Assembly (NCBI GenBank): GCA_030043855.1
Contig: JASHWW010000112.1
Coordinates: 1 to 9,486 of the forward strand
Source: Thermoplasmata archaeon
GTDB taxonomy: Archaea; Thermoplasmatota; Thermoplasmata; Lutacidiplasmatales; UBA184
Length of the DNA stretch: 9,486 nt
Direction: 5' to 3'
The notes beneath the pieces were generated by a model. The model saw only the letters and a list, made by a program, of their open reading frames with translations. It was not told the origin of the DNA and did no database searches. A program made the translations under genes and the position numbers. Each line of letters begins with the position of its first letter. Position 1 is the stretch's first letter. Below, piece by piece: positions 1 through 7,164 of the stretch.

Positions 1-183
1 GCCGGCGCCGGCGCAGCGGCCGGCGCGACCGCGGCGGCGCCCGCGGCCGAAGCCGGGGAGCCGGACATCGATTCCTTGATGGCCGAGCTCGACAAGATCT
101 CCGGGGAGATCCTGAAGCGAGCCCCGAAGAAGGGCGGCGACAGCCCTCCCCCCGAGTCGGGCTCCGGCGGCGGGTCGAACTGA
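1..183 (+). CDS. C-terminal tail of an unidentified protein (5' partial)
   Basis: The frame is open from base 1 to a TGA at 181-183, giving 60 visible residues; the start lies outside the window. The tail has three parts: an Ala/Gly-rich low-complexity stretch (about residues 1-18), a short amphipathic helix with acidic and leucine positions (DIDSLMAELDKISGEIL, about 22-38) followed by a basic patch (KRAPKK), and a disordered Pro/Ser/Gly end. This looks like a flexible linker plus a short helical peptide at the end of a larger protein, possibly a docking or coiled-coil segment. Third codon positions are strongly G/C, like the neighbouring genes, so it is very likely coding. No family can be assigned from this fragment. 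The next gene has its own TATA box, so the two need not be co-transcribed. Confidence 0.75.
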   Translation, partial: AGAGAAAGATAAAPAAEAGEPDIDSLMAELDKISGEILKRAPKKGGDSPPPESGSGGGSN

Positions 184-203
184 CCTCCCGGCCCACCCTC
201 CGG

Positions 204-209
204 TTTTAA
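204..209 (+). promoter_or_regulatory. TATA box for the 84-residue CxxC protein gene
   Basis: TTTTAA is the only A/T-rich patch in the 51-nt gap. Its centre lies about 28 nt before the ATG at 235, the normal distance from an archaeal TATA box to the transcription start. The transcript would therefore begin at or within a base or two of the start codon. No Shine-Dalgarno sequence precedes this ATG. Confidence 0.6.
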
Positions 210-234
210 GAGGTCCCCTCCGCTAGTTACGGCG

Positions 235-489
235 ATGCCCGCCGCCTCCCCTGCGCCCGACGAGGAGTCGCTCCTCGCGACCCTGCGCCAGGCCGTTCAC
301 GATTCCCCGGCCCGCCCCCAGGAGATCGAGGTCGGCATTCCCCTCTCGATCGCCCTCGGTCGGCTCCGCCCCAGCGTGTCGTGCGGGGGCTGCCAGACCC
401 CCCTCGAGTTCGACGGGATCCCCGCGCGCACCGTGGCCAGCCTCGCGGTCCCGTTCCGCCTCGTCTTCGCGGACTCCCGGGGATCCTGA
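235..489 (+). CDS. Small hypothetical protein with a CGGC motif
   Basis: This 84-residue protein has no membrane segment or signal peptide. Residues 1-30 look like a charged, Pro/Ala-rich helix, and residues 31-78 look like a small folded beta domain holding Cys50-Gly-Gly-Cys53 in the segment VSCGGCQTPLEF, then GIPARTV and PFRLVF. A lone CxxC could be half of a zinc site completed by a second subunit, or a redox pair; the sequence does not decide between them. The start at 235 is supported by the TATA box about 28 nt upstream, and codon use matches the neighbours. The DedA-type gene starts 18 nt after its stop and has no visible promoter, so the two are probably co-transcribed. I do not recognise the family. 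Confidence 0.65.
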   Translation: MPAASPAPDEESLLATLRQAVHDSPARPQEIEVGIPLSIALGRLRPSVSCGGCQTPLEFDGIPARTVASLAVPFRLVFADSRGS

Positions 490-507
490 GCCTCCCGTCG
501 ACGGGCC

Positions 508-1188
508 ATGTCGTTCTCCCTCGTGGGGTCGGTCATCGACCTCATCGTGACCGTCCTCTCCGTGCTCGGCCTCGGGGGACTGTTCGCCCTGATGGTGGTC
601 GAGAGCTTCGGGATCCCGCCGCTGCCCAGCGAGGTGATCCTCCCGTTCGCGGGGTTCCTCGTCGCCTCCGGGACGTTCCCGCTCCTCCCGACGATCGTCC
701 TCGCGATCGGCGGCGCGCTGGTCGGTTCGCTGGTCGCCTACGCGGTCGGCCGGTGGTGGCGCCACCGCATCACGGGGATCGGCGTCGGTTCGCTGCGGCT
801 CGAACCCCGGCATCTCGAGCGGATGGACCGGTACTTCGCCGAGAAGGGCGAGGTGACCGTCGCGGTCGCCCGGGTGATCCCGGTCGTTCGGGCGTACATC
901 AGCTACCCCGCCGGGACCGCCCGCATGCCCCTGCCGAAGTTCGTCGCGTTCACGCTGCTCGGCTCCACGCCGTTCGTGCTCGCGCTCGTCTACGCGGGGA
1001 TGCTGCTGCGGGCCGACTGGACGGCGGTCACCTCCGACTTCCAGTACCTCGACTACGCGGTCTTCGCGCTCCTCGCGATCGTCGTCGTCTACGTGATCCT
1101 GCAGGTCGCCGGCGTGCTCGCCCCCGGCTGGCCGCCGCGCCGCCTCCGGCGCACCGACGCCGCGTCCGCCCCGGCGAAGTCCGGCTGA
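508..1188 (+). CDS. DedA/VTT-family integral membrane protein
   Basis: The 226-residue product fits the DedA (VTT, SNARE-associated) family, whose better-known members act in lipid-carrier translocation and in maintaining membrane potential or pH. Family marks are the re-entrant segment ESFGIPPLPSE (32-42) with its acidic residues, PFAGFLVASG (46-55), the GS-x5-AVGR block (73-82), ARVIPVVR (121-128) with Arg122 and Arg128 matching functionally important arginines of E. coli members, and PAG...MPL (134-142). Hydrophobic helices fall near 8-30, 60-80, 145-166 and 182-204; the tail is basic and short. The ATG lies 18 nt after the preceding stop with no clear ribosome site, which suggests translation from a shared transcript. 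The stop is only 3 nt from the convergent dihydroorotase stop. The substrate cannot be inferred. Confidence 0.9.
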   Translation: MSFSLVGSVIDLIVTVLSVLGLGGLFALMVVESFGIPPLPSEVILPFAGFLVASGTFPLLPTIVLAIGGALVGSLVAYAVGRWWRHRITGIGVGSLRLEPRHLERMDRYFAEKGEVTVAVARVIPVVRAYISYPAGTARMPLPKFVAFTLLGSTPFVLALVYAGMLLRADWTAVTSDFQYLDYAVFALLAIVVVYVILQVAGVLAPGWPPRRLRRTDAASAPAKSG

Positions 1189-1191
1189 CCG

Positions 1192-2538
1192 TTACCCGCG
1201 GCCGCGACCGGGGGCGTACTCCGGTCGCACGACCTCGCCGCTCGGGCGGCCGACGTACTCGCCGTCCCGGACGATCGGTTCGCCGTCCTTCCAGACCTCG
1301 CGGGGGCGGATCGCTTCCCACCCCTCGTACGGGGTCCAGCCGCACGGGGCGTGGAGGGTCTTCGCGGTGAGCGGCTCCCGGGCGCGGAAGTCGACCACCA
1401 TCAGGTTCGCCCGGTGCCCGGGCGCGATCCGGCCCAACGGTTGCCCCAGCCAGCGCGCGGGGCGATCGCAGGCGGCGCGGACGAGGACGTCGAGCGAGAG
1501 CTCGCCGGCGCGAACGCGCGCCAGGAGGAGGGGCACCATCGTCTCGACCCCCGGCATCCCGCTCGGGGCGCGGTCGAACGGACGTTCCTTCGCCGCCAGC
1601 GGATGGGGCGCGTGGTCGCTCGCAAGACACGGGACCTCGCCGCGACGGAACGCGTCCCAGAGGCTGCGCCGCTCGGACTCGGCGCGCAGCGGGGGATTGA
1701 CCTTGAACCGTGCGTCGCTCCCCGAGCGATCCGACAGCAGCAGGTGCATCGGGGTCACCTCGAACGACCGGCCCGCGGCCCGCAACCGCTCCGCGGATCC
1801 GACGCCGGTCAGATGGGCCACGTGCAGCCGAAGCCCGTCGGGGGCCGTGGCGAGCAGGTCGAGCGCCGCCGCCTCCGCGGCGAGGGGCCGCACGTCGTTC
1901 CACCCGACCGGATCGTGCGGGCGCCGGTCGGAGCGGAACTGTCGCGGGTCCTCCGCATGGACCGTCAGGGGGAGGTCGATCCCCGCCAACCGTCGCAGGA
2001 GCGGAGGGACCTCCTCCGCCGGCGGCGGGTCGCCGATCCCCGTCGTCGGCCCGAGGTACAACTTGAACGCGCCGGCCGCCCGGGCGAGTCGCTCGAGCGC
2101 GCGGGGTTGCGTCGGGCTGGCGTAGAGCAGGAGGTCGATCGCCGCTCGGCCGCGGACGCGGGCCGCCTTGTCCGCGACCCCGTCCGCGTCGACGATCGGC
2201 GGCTCGGTGTTCGGCATGTCCCCGACCAGCGTGATGCCCCCGAGGGCGGCGCCGATCGTGCCGGTCGGGATCGTCTCCGCGTCGGCCGGCCCGCCGGGCT
2301 CGCGGAAGTGCACGTGGAGATCGGTGGCGGCCGGCAGGATGACCGCCTCCCCGACGTCCCGCCGCGGTCCCCCGGGGCGGGTGCGACCGACGGAGTGGAT
2401 CTTCCCCTCGCCGTCGATCGCGATCTCCACCGGCTCGAGACGACCGCGGACGAGCGTCCGTCCGGCGAGCACGCTCGCCACTTCGGTCGACGGACGAGCC
2501 GTCGGTCCGTCGCGGCGCCGCCGGACCGGTGGGGCCAT
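1192..2538 (-). CDS. pyrC: Dihydroorotase
   Basis: This cytosolic amidohydrolase interconverts N-carbamoyl-aspartate and dihydroorotate, the third step of pyrimidine synthesis. Numbered from the ATG at 2538 (448 residues), the TIM-barrel signatures are in order: metal-binding HxH in DLHVHFREPG (His75, His77, with substrate-contacting Arg79), substrate motif MPNTEPP (108-114), Lys159 in FKLYLG, a candidate carboxylated bridging lysine, His194 in TVHAED, His242 in HVAHLTG, NPPLR (281-285), and the metal Asp308 in SDHAPH. The C-terminal beta domain includes KTLHAPCGWTPYEG. All expected catalytic residues are present, so it should be active. The frame stays open upstream to 2616, but the ATG at 2538 is preferred because a TATA box sits 27 nt before it and the extra residues are low-complexity. 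It diverges from purM across a 76-nt promoter region. An allantoinase or hydantoinase is less likely given the dihydroorotase-type motifs. Confidence 0.95.
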   Translation of the reverse strand: MAPPVRRRRDGPTARPSTEVASVLAGRTLVRGRLEPVEIAIDGEGKIHSVGRTRPGGPRRDVGEAVILPAATDLHVHFREPGGPADAETIPTGTIGAALGGITLVGDMPNTEPPIVDADGVADKAARVRGRAAIDLLLYASPTQPRALERLARAAGAFKLYLGPTTGIGDPPPAEEVPPLLRRLAGIDLPLTVHAEDPRQFRSDRRPHDPVGWNDVRPLAAEAAALDLLATAPDGLRLHVAHLTGVGSAERLRAAGRSFEVTPMHLLLSDRSGSDARFKVNPPLRAESERRSLWDAFRRGEVPCLASDHAPHPLAAKERPFDRAPSGMPGVETMVPLLLARVRAGELSLDVLVRAACDRPARWLGQPLGRIAPGHRANLMVVDFRAREPLTAKTLHAPCGWTPYEGWEAIRPREVWKDGEPIVRDGEYVGRPSGEVVRPEYAPGRGRG

Positions 2539-2562
2539 TGCCGTCGGGAGAGGGGGCGAACG

Positions 2563-2568
2563 TATAGA
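2563..2568 (-). promoter_or_regulatory. TATA box for dihydroorotase
   Basis: On the minus strand this reads TCTATA, centred 27 nt upstream of the ATG at 2538, again predicting a leaderless or near-leaderless transcript. It sits in an otherwise G/C-only stretch. It could in principle also serve purM on the plus strand, but would then give a leader of about 24 nt. Confidence 0.65.
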
Positions 2569-2585
2569 ACGCGCGGGGGGCGAGG

Positions 2586-2591
2586 ATTTTT
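2586..2591 (+). promoter_or_regulatory. T-rich TATA-like box for purM
   Basis: ATTTTT is centred about 26 nt before the purM ATG at 2615, the same spacing as the other proposed promoters here. It is a poor TATA consensus (T-run rather than alternating T/A), so it is less certain. A 6-bp inverted repeat, CGCGGG at 2572-2577 and CCCGCG at 2594-2599, brackets it. Confidence 0.45.
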
Positions 2592-2614
2592 CTCCCGCGG
2601 TCCGTCCCGAGGGC

Positions 2615-3676
2615 ATGGCGCCCTCGCGCGTCCGGACCCCGCGCTGGAGCTACGCGAAGAGCGGGGTCGACCGCACCGTCGTCGCTCTCGCACTCGCCCG
2701 CCTCTTGCGCGAGGTGCGCTACCGCGCCCCCGCCAGCCACGGACGGCCGCTGGGCGGGGCGGGTCACTACGCGGGGCTCCTCCGCCTCGGGTCGACGACC
2801 GTGGCGCTCACGACCGACACCGTCGGCACGAAGGTGCTCCTCGCCCGGGACGTCGGTCGGTGGGAGGAGGTCGGGGAGGACGTGGTCGGCGTGAACGTCA
2901 ACGACCTGGCGGCGGTCGGCGCGCGCCCCGCCGCCCTGGTCGATACGATCCTCTGCGCCCGGCCGGACCCGTCCGCCTTCCGGGCGATCGGCCGGGGCAT
3001 CGACCGCGGGCTCCGGCTCGCGGGTTGTTCCCTGCTCGGGGGAGAGACCGCCGTCGTTCCCGAGATCGTGGACGGGATCGACCTCGGCGGCACGGCCCTC
3101 GGTTTCTTCCCGAACGGACGGAAGCCCGTGCTGGGGGCGGGGATCCGACCCGGCGACCGACTGCTCGGGATCCCCTCGAACGGCGTCCACGCGAACGGGA
3201 TGACGCTGGTGCGTCGCCTGCTGCGGGAGACCTCCTGCAATCTTCGGGCTCCCCGACGGGGCGGACGGATCCCGATCGGTCGCGAGCTCCTGCGTCCGAC
3301 CCGGATCTACACCCCGACGATCGACGCGATCGCCGATCGACCCGAGGTCCACGGGCTCGCCCACCTCTCGGGCGGCGGGGTTCGCAACCTCGTGCGACTC
3401 CGGTCCGACGTCCGGTTCGTCCTCGACCGCTGGCCGCCGCTCCCCGGCCTGTTCCGATGGATCGCGTCGCTGGGCGATCTCCCGGACCGGGAGGTCTTCG
3501 AGACGTTCAACGCCGGCATCGGGTTCGTCGTGGTGGTCGCGGCGGACGCCGCGGACGGACTGCGACGCCGGATGGCGCGGGCCGGGGCCCCCGATGCCCG
3601 GGAGATCGGCCGGGTCGAGCGAGGCACGGGGGTCGCGGTCCCGGCCCGTGGCCTCGAGTACGCGGGCTACTCGTAG
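2615..3676 (+). CDS. purM: Phosphoribosylformylglycinamidine cyclo-ligase (AIR synthetase)
   Basis: PurM closes the imidazole ring of formylglycinamidine ribotide using ATP, making aminoimidazole ribotide in purine synthesis; the enzyme is a cytosolic dimer. The 353-residue product carries the PurM signatures in order: YAKSGVD (13-19), TDTVGTK (67-73) of the glycine/aspartate-rich ATP site, VNVNDLAAVGA (93-103), LGGETA (141-146), PSNGVHANG (187-195), LLRPTRIYTP (225-234), AHLSGGG (249-255) and FNAGIG (298-303). Length is typical. The frame is open far upstream to 2168, but those residues overlap dihydroorotase on the other strand; the ATG at 2615 has a T-rich promoter element 26 nt upstream and puts YAKSGVD close to the N-terminus, as in the family. 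The related ATPases SelD, HypE and ThiL share the fold but lack this motif set. The transporter gene follows after 12 nt. Confidence 0.95.
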   Translation: MAPSRVRTPRWSYAKSGVDRTVVALALARLLREVRYRAPASHGRPLGGAGHYAGLLRLGSTTVALTTDTVGTKVLLARDVGRWEEVGEDVVGVNVNDLAAVGARPAALVDTILCARPDPSAFRAIGRGIDRGLRLAGCSLLGGETAVVPEIVDGIDLGGTALGFFPNGRKPVLGAGIRPGDRLLGIPSNGVHANGMTLVRRLLRETSCNLRAPRRGGRIPIGRELLRPTRIYTPTIDAIADRPEVHGLAHLSGGGVRNLVRLRSDVRFVLDRWPPLPGLFRWIASLGDLPDREVFETFNAGIGFVVVVAADAADGLRRRMARAGAPDAREIGRVERGTGVAVPARGLEYAGYS

Positions 3677-3688
3677 CGCGCCCGTGCC

Positions 3689-4660
3689 ATGACGGCGACG
3701 CGGTCGGCGGAGCATCCTCCCCGAACGGATCCCGACCGTACCTTGCCCGTGGTGCTGTCGCTGGCCGCGGCGTTCGGATGGGCGACTTACTACCTGTTCG
3801 TTCTGTGGGCGACGCCGGCGGCCACGCCGTCGGCGATCCTCGTGCTGCCGTTCCTGGTCGGGGGCGGAGCCTATCTCGCCTCGTCGTTGGCCACGGGGTC
3901 CGGGGGCCACTTCGTCCGCCTGTTCGCCTCCCCGGCGGCGTACGTGCGGATCCTGCTCCTCGTCGGCATGCAGATCTCGGTGCTCGCCGCGACGTACCTG
4001 ACCGGACCGGTCGACGCCTCGCTCCTCTCGCTGATCGGGGACGTGGTAGCGACGCCGCTCGTGGTCGCGGCCGTCTTCGGGATCCACCGCGCCCAGGTCA
4101 CGTCGGCCGCCTTCGGGGTCGGGCTCCTGTTGAGCGTCCTCGGCGGAGGCCTCGCCATCGTGGGGGGGCAGCGCCTGGCCGCGATCCCGCCCCTCGGATG
4201 GCTCGTGGTGCCGGCGATCCCGATCACCGTCGCGTTCTACTTCCTGCTGACCGCCCGGGCGAACGAGACGATGCCCCGGGCCGCCGTCGTCGGACAGTCG
4301 ATGCTCGGCTCGGCGCTGGTGCTCGCCGCACTCTCCCCGCTGATCCCCGGCGGCGCGGGGACGCTGCTCGCCGTGCCGCCCCGCGCGCTCCTGCTCCTCG
4401 TCGCCACGGGATTGACGAGCTTCTTCGTGGCGCCGGTGCTCTACTTCCGGGCGATCGGGCGGGCCGGGCTGGTGATCCCCCCGATGCTGATGACCGGGAT
4501 CCCGGTGTTCACCCTGCTCCTGTCGTCCGTGTTCCTCGGGATCGCGCCTCCGCTGATCGGGGTCCTCGGGATCCCGATCGCGGTCGTCGGGGCCCTGGTG
4601 ATCCTCCGGGCGGAGTCCGACGAGCCGAGCGTCCCGCCTCCGGCGGCGGGACCGACCTGA
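3689..4660 (+). CDS. EamA/DMT-family transporter
   Basis: The 323-residue product is an inner-membrane protein of the drug/metabolite transporter type, in which two homologous five-helix halves form a ten-helix carrier. Hydrophobic segments lie at about 20-40, 48-67, 83-104, 108-130, 136-158, 167-188, 198-218, 230-253, 262-284 and 287-307. Features typical of the family are the FGWATYYLFV start of helix 1, a Gly-rich helix 5 (LLSVLGGGLAIVGG), and the second-half sequences VLYFRAIGRAG (250-260) and GIPIAVVGALVILR (294-307), which resemble the terminal EamA helices. The N-terminal 18 residues are charged and the C-terminus is a short Pro-rich tail, both likely cytoplasmic. It starts 12 nt after purM without its own promoter, so it is probably co-transcribed. 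A metabolite or nucleobase link is possible, but the substrate is unknown. Confidence 0.85.
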   Translation: MTATRSAEHPPRTDPDRTLPVVLSLAAAFGWATYYLFVLWATPAATPSAILVLPFLVGGGAYLASSLATGSGGHFVRLFASPAAYVRILLLVGMQISVLAATYLTGPVDASLLSLIGDVVATPLVVAAVFGIHRAQVTSAAFGVGLLLSVLGGGLAIVGGQRLAAIPPLGWLVVPAIPITVAFYFLLTARANETMPRAAVVGQSMLGSALVLAALSPLIPGGAGTLLAVPPRALLLLVATGLTSFFVAPVLYFRAIGRAGLVIPPMLMTGIPVFTLLLSSVFLGIAPPLIGVLGIPIAVVGALVILRAESDEPSVPPPAAGPT

Positions 4661-4663
4661 CGC

Positions 4664-7132
4664 TCACTGGAAGTCGGCGAGACTCCGCGTGGTCGACTTG
4701 CGCTTCGCGGGTTTCCCGAGGTCGGCGACCGAGGTATCCAACGTGGCCGGCGCGGCCGGCCCCGTCGGAAGCGAAGGGACGGGAGTCTCCGCTCCTCCCA
4801 GCTTCTGCTGGTGGCTGCCGCGTAGCAGCGCCGCGGCGTCCCAATCGAACACCTCCGTCACGCGGGCCAACGTCTGGGCGACCCGATCGGCGTAGTACTC
4901 CCAGTCGGGCTGCTTGACGAACGGCCGACCTTCGACCCACGGCTCGACCTCCTGCGGCGATGCCCGGGAGTTCGTGACGATCCAGGAGACGCGCATCCCC
5001 GGGATCACGTCGTACCCTTCCGCTCGCAGCTGGCGGAAGACGCGGAGGAACGGGAGCGATTCGCGGGTCGCCTCGTTGTATTCGCTCTCGGGCCGGACGG
5101 ACCGCGAGATGACCAGCCGTTCGGGGGGGACCTGCCGGGCGCGCACCGTCTGGACCAGTTCCCGGGATCGCCGGACCGCCGCCTCCGTGTCCCCCTTGAG
5201 GACGAGGTCGAACACCTCGAGGAGCGCCTCCGACTGGAAGTCGAACGAGTCGGTCCGCCGCGTCTCGTAGCCGCGGACGATCAGCTCCTCGCGGGGCCAC
5301 GCCGTCCGGCCGACGTACCGCTTCTTCGCGCCGTGGGAAAAGAACGCCTCGTAGACCGACTGGAACTCGAACGTCGTCCCGGTCTGGGTGAACCGCTTCG
5401 CGAGGGTCTCCCCGAACTCCCGGGCGGCCTCGAGCGTCGGCGTCGGGGCTCGGACGAAGACGCTGTCGGTGTCGGAGTAGACGACCTCGTGCCCGTCGGC
5501 CTCGAGCGCCTTGATGACGGAGGTGATCGCTTCCCGCGCGAACGCGGTGATCGCCGCGCCGATCTCCTTGTTCGTGAAGCGGTAGAAGCTGGAGGCGAGG
5601 ACGCCGTAGAACGAGTTCATCAGGACCTTGACGGCGTTCTGCAGACCGTCGTAGTACTCCCGCAGCTCGGGGGTCGCCGCCGCCCGGGACGCCGTCCGGA
5701 ACCGGTCGCGGTCGGCGAGCAGCTCCGCCAGGATCTCGGGGATGATGCCGCGACGGACCTCCGGCGCGAGGAAGTGGGCGCCGTTCGGGGCGACCGTCGT
5801 TCCCTCGGGCGAGAGCGTGGTGAAGCAGAGGTTCCGGGCGATGATGATCGACGGGTACATCGACTTGAAGTCGAGGACGACCACCCAGCGATAGATCCCC
5901 GGCCGGATCGCGTGGACGTATCCGCCCTCGATGGGGGCATCCCGTCCGCCGAACCGGCTCATCGGCACGCCGACGCCGCGGGTGTCGGCCCGGGGGATCA
6001 GCATGGCGTCGATGAACAGCGACGTCCGCCCGTTCATCCCCTCCTCGAGCGGGAGGCGGGCGACGGTCGCCAGGTCGGCCGCCCGCTCGACCGCCCGCAG
6101 CCGCTCGAGGATCCGTCGCGCGAGGTCGGCGTCGTGCTCGCAGTACTCCATCACGCGAACCGGGTCCTTCGCCCACTCCGATTCGATGTTGCGACGGTCG
6201 ACGTCCAGCTTGGAATCGTTGAGCAGCGTCCGCGCGACGTACTGCAGGGTCTCTTGCTTCGGATGCAGGTCCCGGCGCGCCGACCACCAGGCATCGGCGA
6301 CCACGCGCCCCGTCACCTTCCAGAGCCGCTCCCCCATCTCGCGCGGTGCGGTCCGTTCGCGGCCCAGCAGCAGTGGTCCGAGCCCGAGGGCGGCGGCGCG
6401 CTCGACCAGCAACGGAAAGTCGTAGCCGCCGATGTTGTATCCGGTGATCACGTCGGGGTCGTCCTCCAGGACGGCCTGCGAGAACGCTTCCAGGATCCCC
6501 CGCTCGGACGGGCCCGAGAGCTGGAACGAACGACGCGGACGGCCCGCGCCTTCGGCGACCCCGCAGATCGTGAAGATCGTCCGCTCGCGGATCGCGTTCT
6601 CGATGTCGAACGAGAGCACCCGCAGCGACGGCCGGAACGCCTCGGCGGGGCGGATGTCGTGGCCGTCCCCGGTCACGACCCGGACGACGTCCGGGACCGT
6701 GTAGCGCGCCCGGACCTCGGGCGGCTCGTCCTCGGCTTCGAACTGGACCGTCAGGCCGAGGTGCTGGTCGTAGAGGAACCGATGGACGAACGGGATGTCG
6801 CAGGCGAGCACGCTGACGTCGTCGCCCCGACGTCGGTACTGGTCCCGATACTCGGGGACGCGCCACGGATGCTGCATCGTGACGCGGACGGCGGACCGCT
6901 CGCGGCCCCCCACCCAGGTCGTGACGTTGTCGAGCCGGACGACCTCCGGGTCCTTCTCCAGGCGCGCCCGCGCGTCGGCCTCCAGATCGACCACGAGGAA
7001 GTACGGCCGGAACCCGTAGTACCGGGCGACGAGCGCACCGCCCTCCCGGGTCCGGCCGAACAGCTCCACGACGACCCCGTCGTCCTGGGCGTGGTACGAC
7101 CCTTCGAGAAGGAACAGGTCGATCGTGCGCAC
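4664..7132 (-). CDS. polB: Family-B DNA polymerase with 3'-5' exonuclease
   Basis: This is an archaeal replicative/repair polymerase of 822 residues. The N-terminal domain contains the uracil-sensing pocket: HPWRVP (88-93) and DIPFVHR (112-118) match the Pyrococcus pocket residues Pro90, Val93, Pro115, Phe116 and Arg119. Exonuclease motifs are FDIE (175-178), YNIGGYDFP (232-240) and Y330xxxD334. Polymerase motifs are A, DFKSMYPSII (421-430); B, K502-x4-NSFYG; and C, YSDTDS (552-557), with catalytic Asp421, Asp554 and Asp556; KKRY (603-606) follows. All catalytic residues are intact. The tail (775-822) is a Pro/Ala linker ending in KPAKRKSTTRSLADFQ, a possible PCNA-binding peptide. I chose the GTG at 7132: the frame is open to 7465, but those 111 residues overlap the glycosylase gene and are Arg/Pro/Ala low-complexity, and a TATA box sits 25 nt before this GTG. 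The stop is 3 nt from the transporter stop. Confidence 0.96.
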   Translation of the reverse strand: MRTIDLFLLEGSYHAQDDGVVVELFGRTREGGALVARYYGFRPYFLVVDLEADARARLEKDPEVVRLDNVTTWVGGRERSAVRVTMQHPWRVPEYRDQYRRRGDDVSVLACDIPFVHRFLYDQHLGLTVQFEAEDEPPEVRARYTVPDVVRVVTGDGHDIRPAEAFRPSLRVLSFDIENAIRERTIFTICGVAEGAGRPRRSFQLSGPSERGILEAFSQAVLEDDPDVITGYNIGGYDFPLLVERAAALGLGPLLLGRERTAPREMGERLWKVTGRVVADAWWSARRDLHPKQETLQYVARTLLNDSKLDVDRRNIESEWAKDPVRVMEYCEHDADLARRILERLRAVERAADLATVARLPLEEGMNGRTSLFIDAMLIPRADTRGVGVPMSRFGGRDAPIEGGYVHAIRPGIYRWVVVLDFKSMYPSIIIARNLCFTTLSPEGTTVAPNGAHFLAPEVRRGIIPEILAELLADRDRFRTASRAAATPELREYYDGLQNAVKVLMNSFYGVLASSFYRFTNKEIGAAITAFAREAITSVIKALEADGHEVVYSDTDSVFVRAPTPTLEAAREFGETLAKRFTQTGTTFEFQSVYEAFFSHGAKKRYVGRTAWPREELIVRGYETRRTDSFDFQSEALLEVFDLVLKGDTEAAVRRSRELVQTVRARQVPPERLVISRSVRPESEYNEATRESLPFLRVFRQLRAEGYDVIPGMRVSWIVTNSRASPQEVEPWVEGRPFVKQPDWEYYADRVAQTLARVTEVFDWDAAALLRGSHQQKLGGAETPVPSLPTGPAAPATLDTSVADLGKPAKRKSTTRSLADFQ

Positions 7133-7154
7133 GCGCTTCGGACCTCGGGGCGAG

Positions 7155-7160
7155 TTAAAT
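7155..7160 (-). promoter_or_regulatory. TATA box for DNA polymerase B
   Basis: Read on the minus strand this is ATTTAA, in the 32-nt gap after the glycosylase stop and about 25 nt before the GTG at 7132. It supports both the GTG start choice and a separate, leaderless polymerase transcript in addition to any read-through from the glycosylase gene. Confidence 0.65.
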
Positions 7161-7164
7161 CCGT

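Noticed and set aside
2168..2616. Extended starts for purM (2168) and dihydroorotase (2616)
   Set aside because: They overlap each other or the opposite gene, add residues not found in the families, and ignore the TATA-like elements in the 76-nt gap.
1028..4917. Very long open frames opposite or out of phase with known genes, such as 1028-4087 minus and 1351-4917 plus
   Set aside because: High GC removes stop codons from other frames. The translations are Arg/Pro/Gly-rich without motifs and overlap pyrC, purM and the transporter, which have full family signatures.
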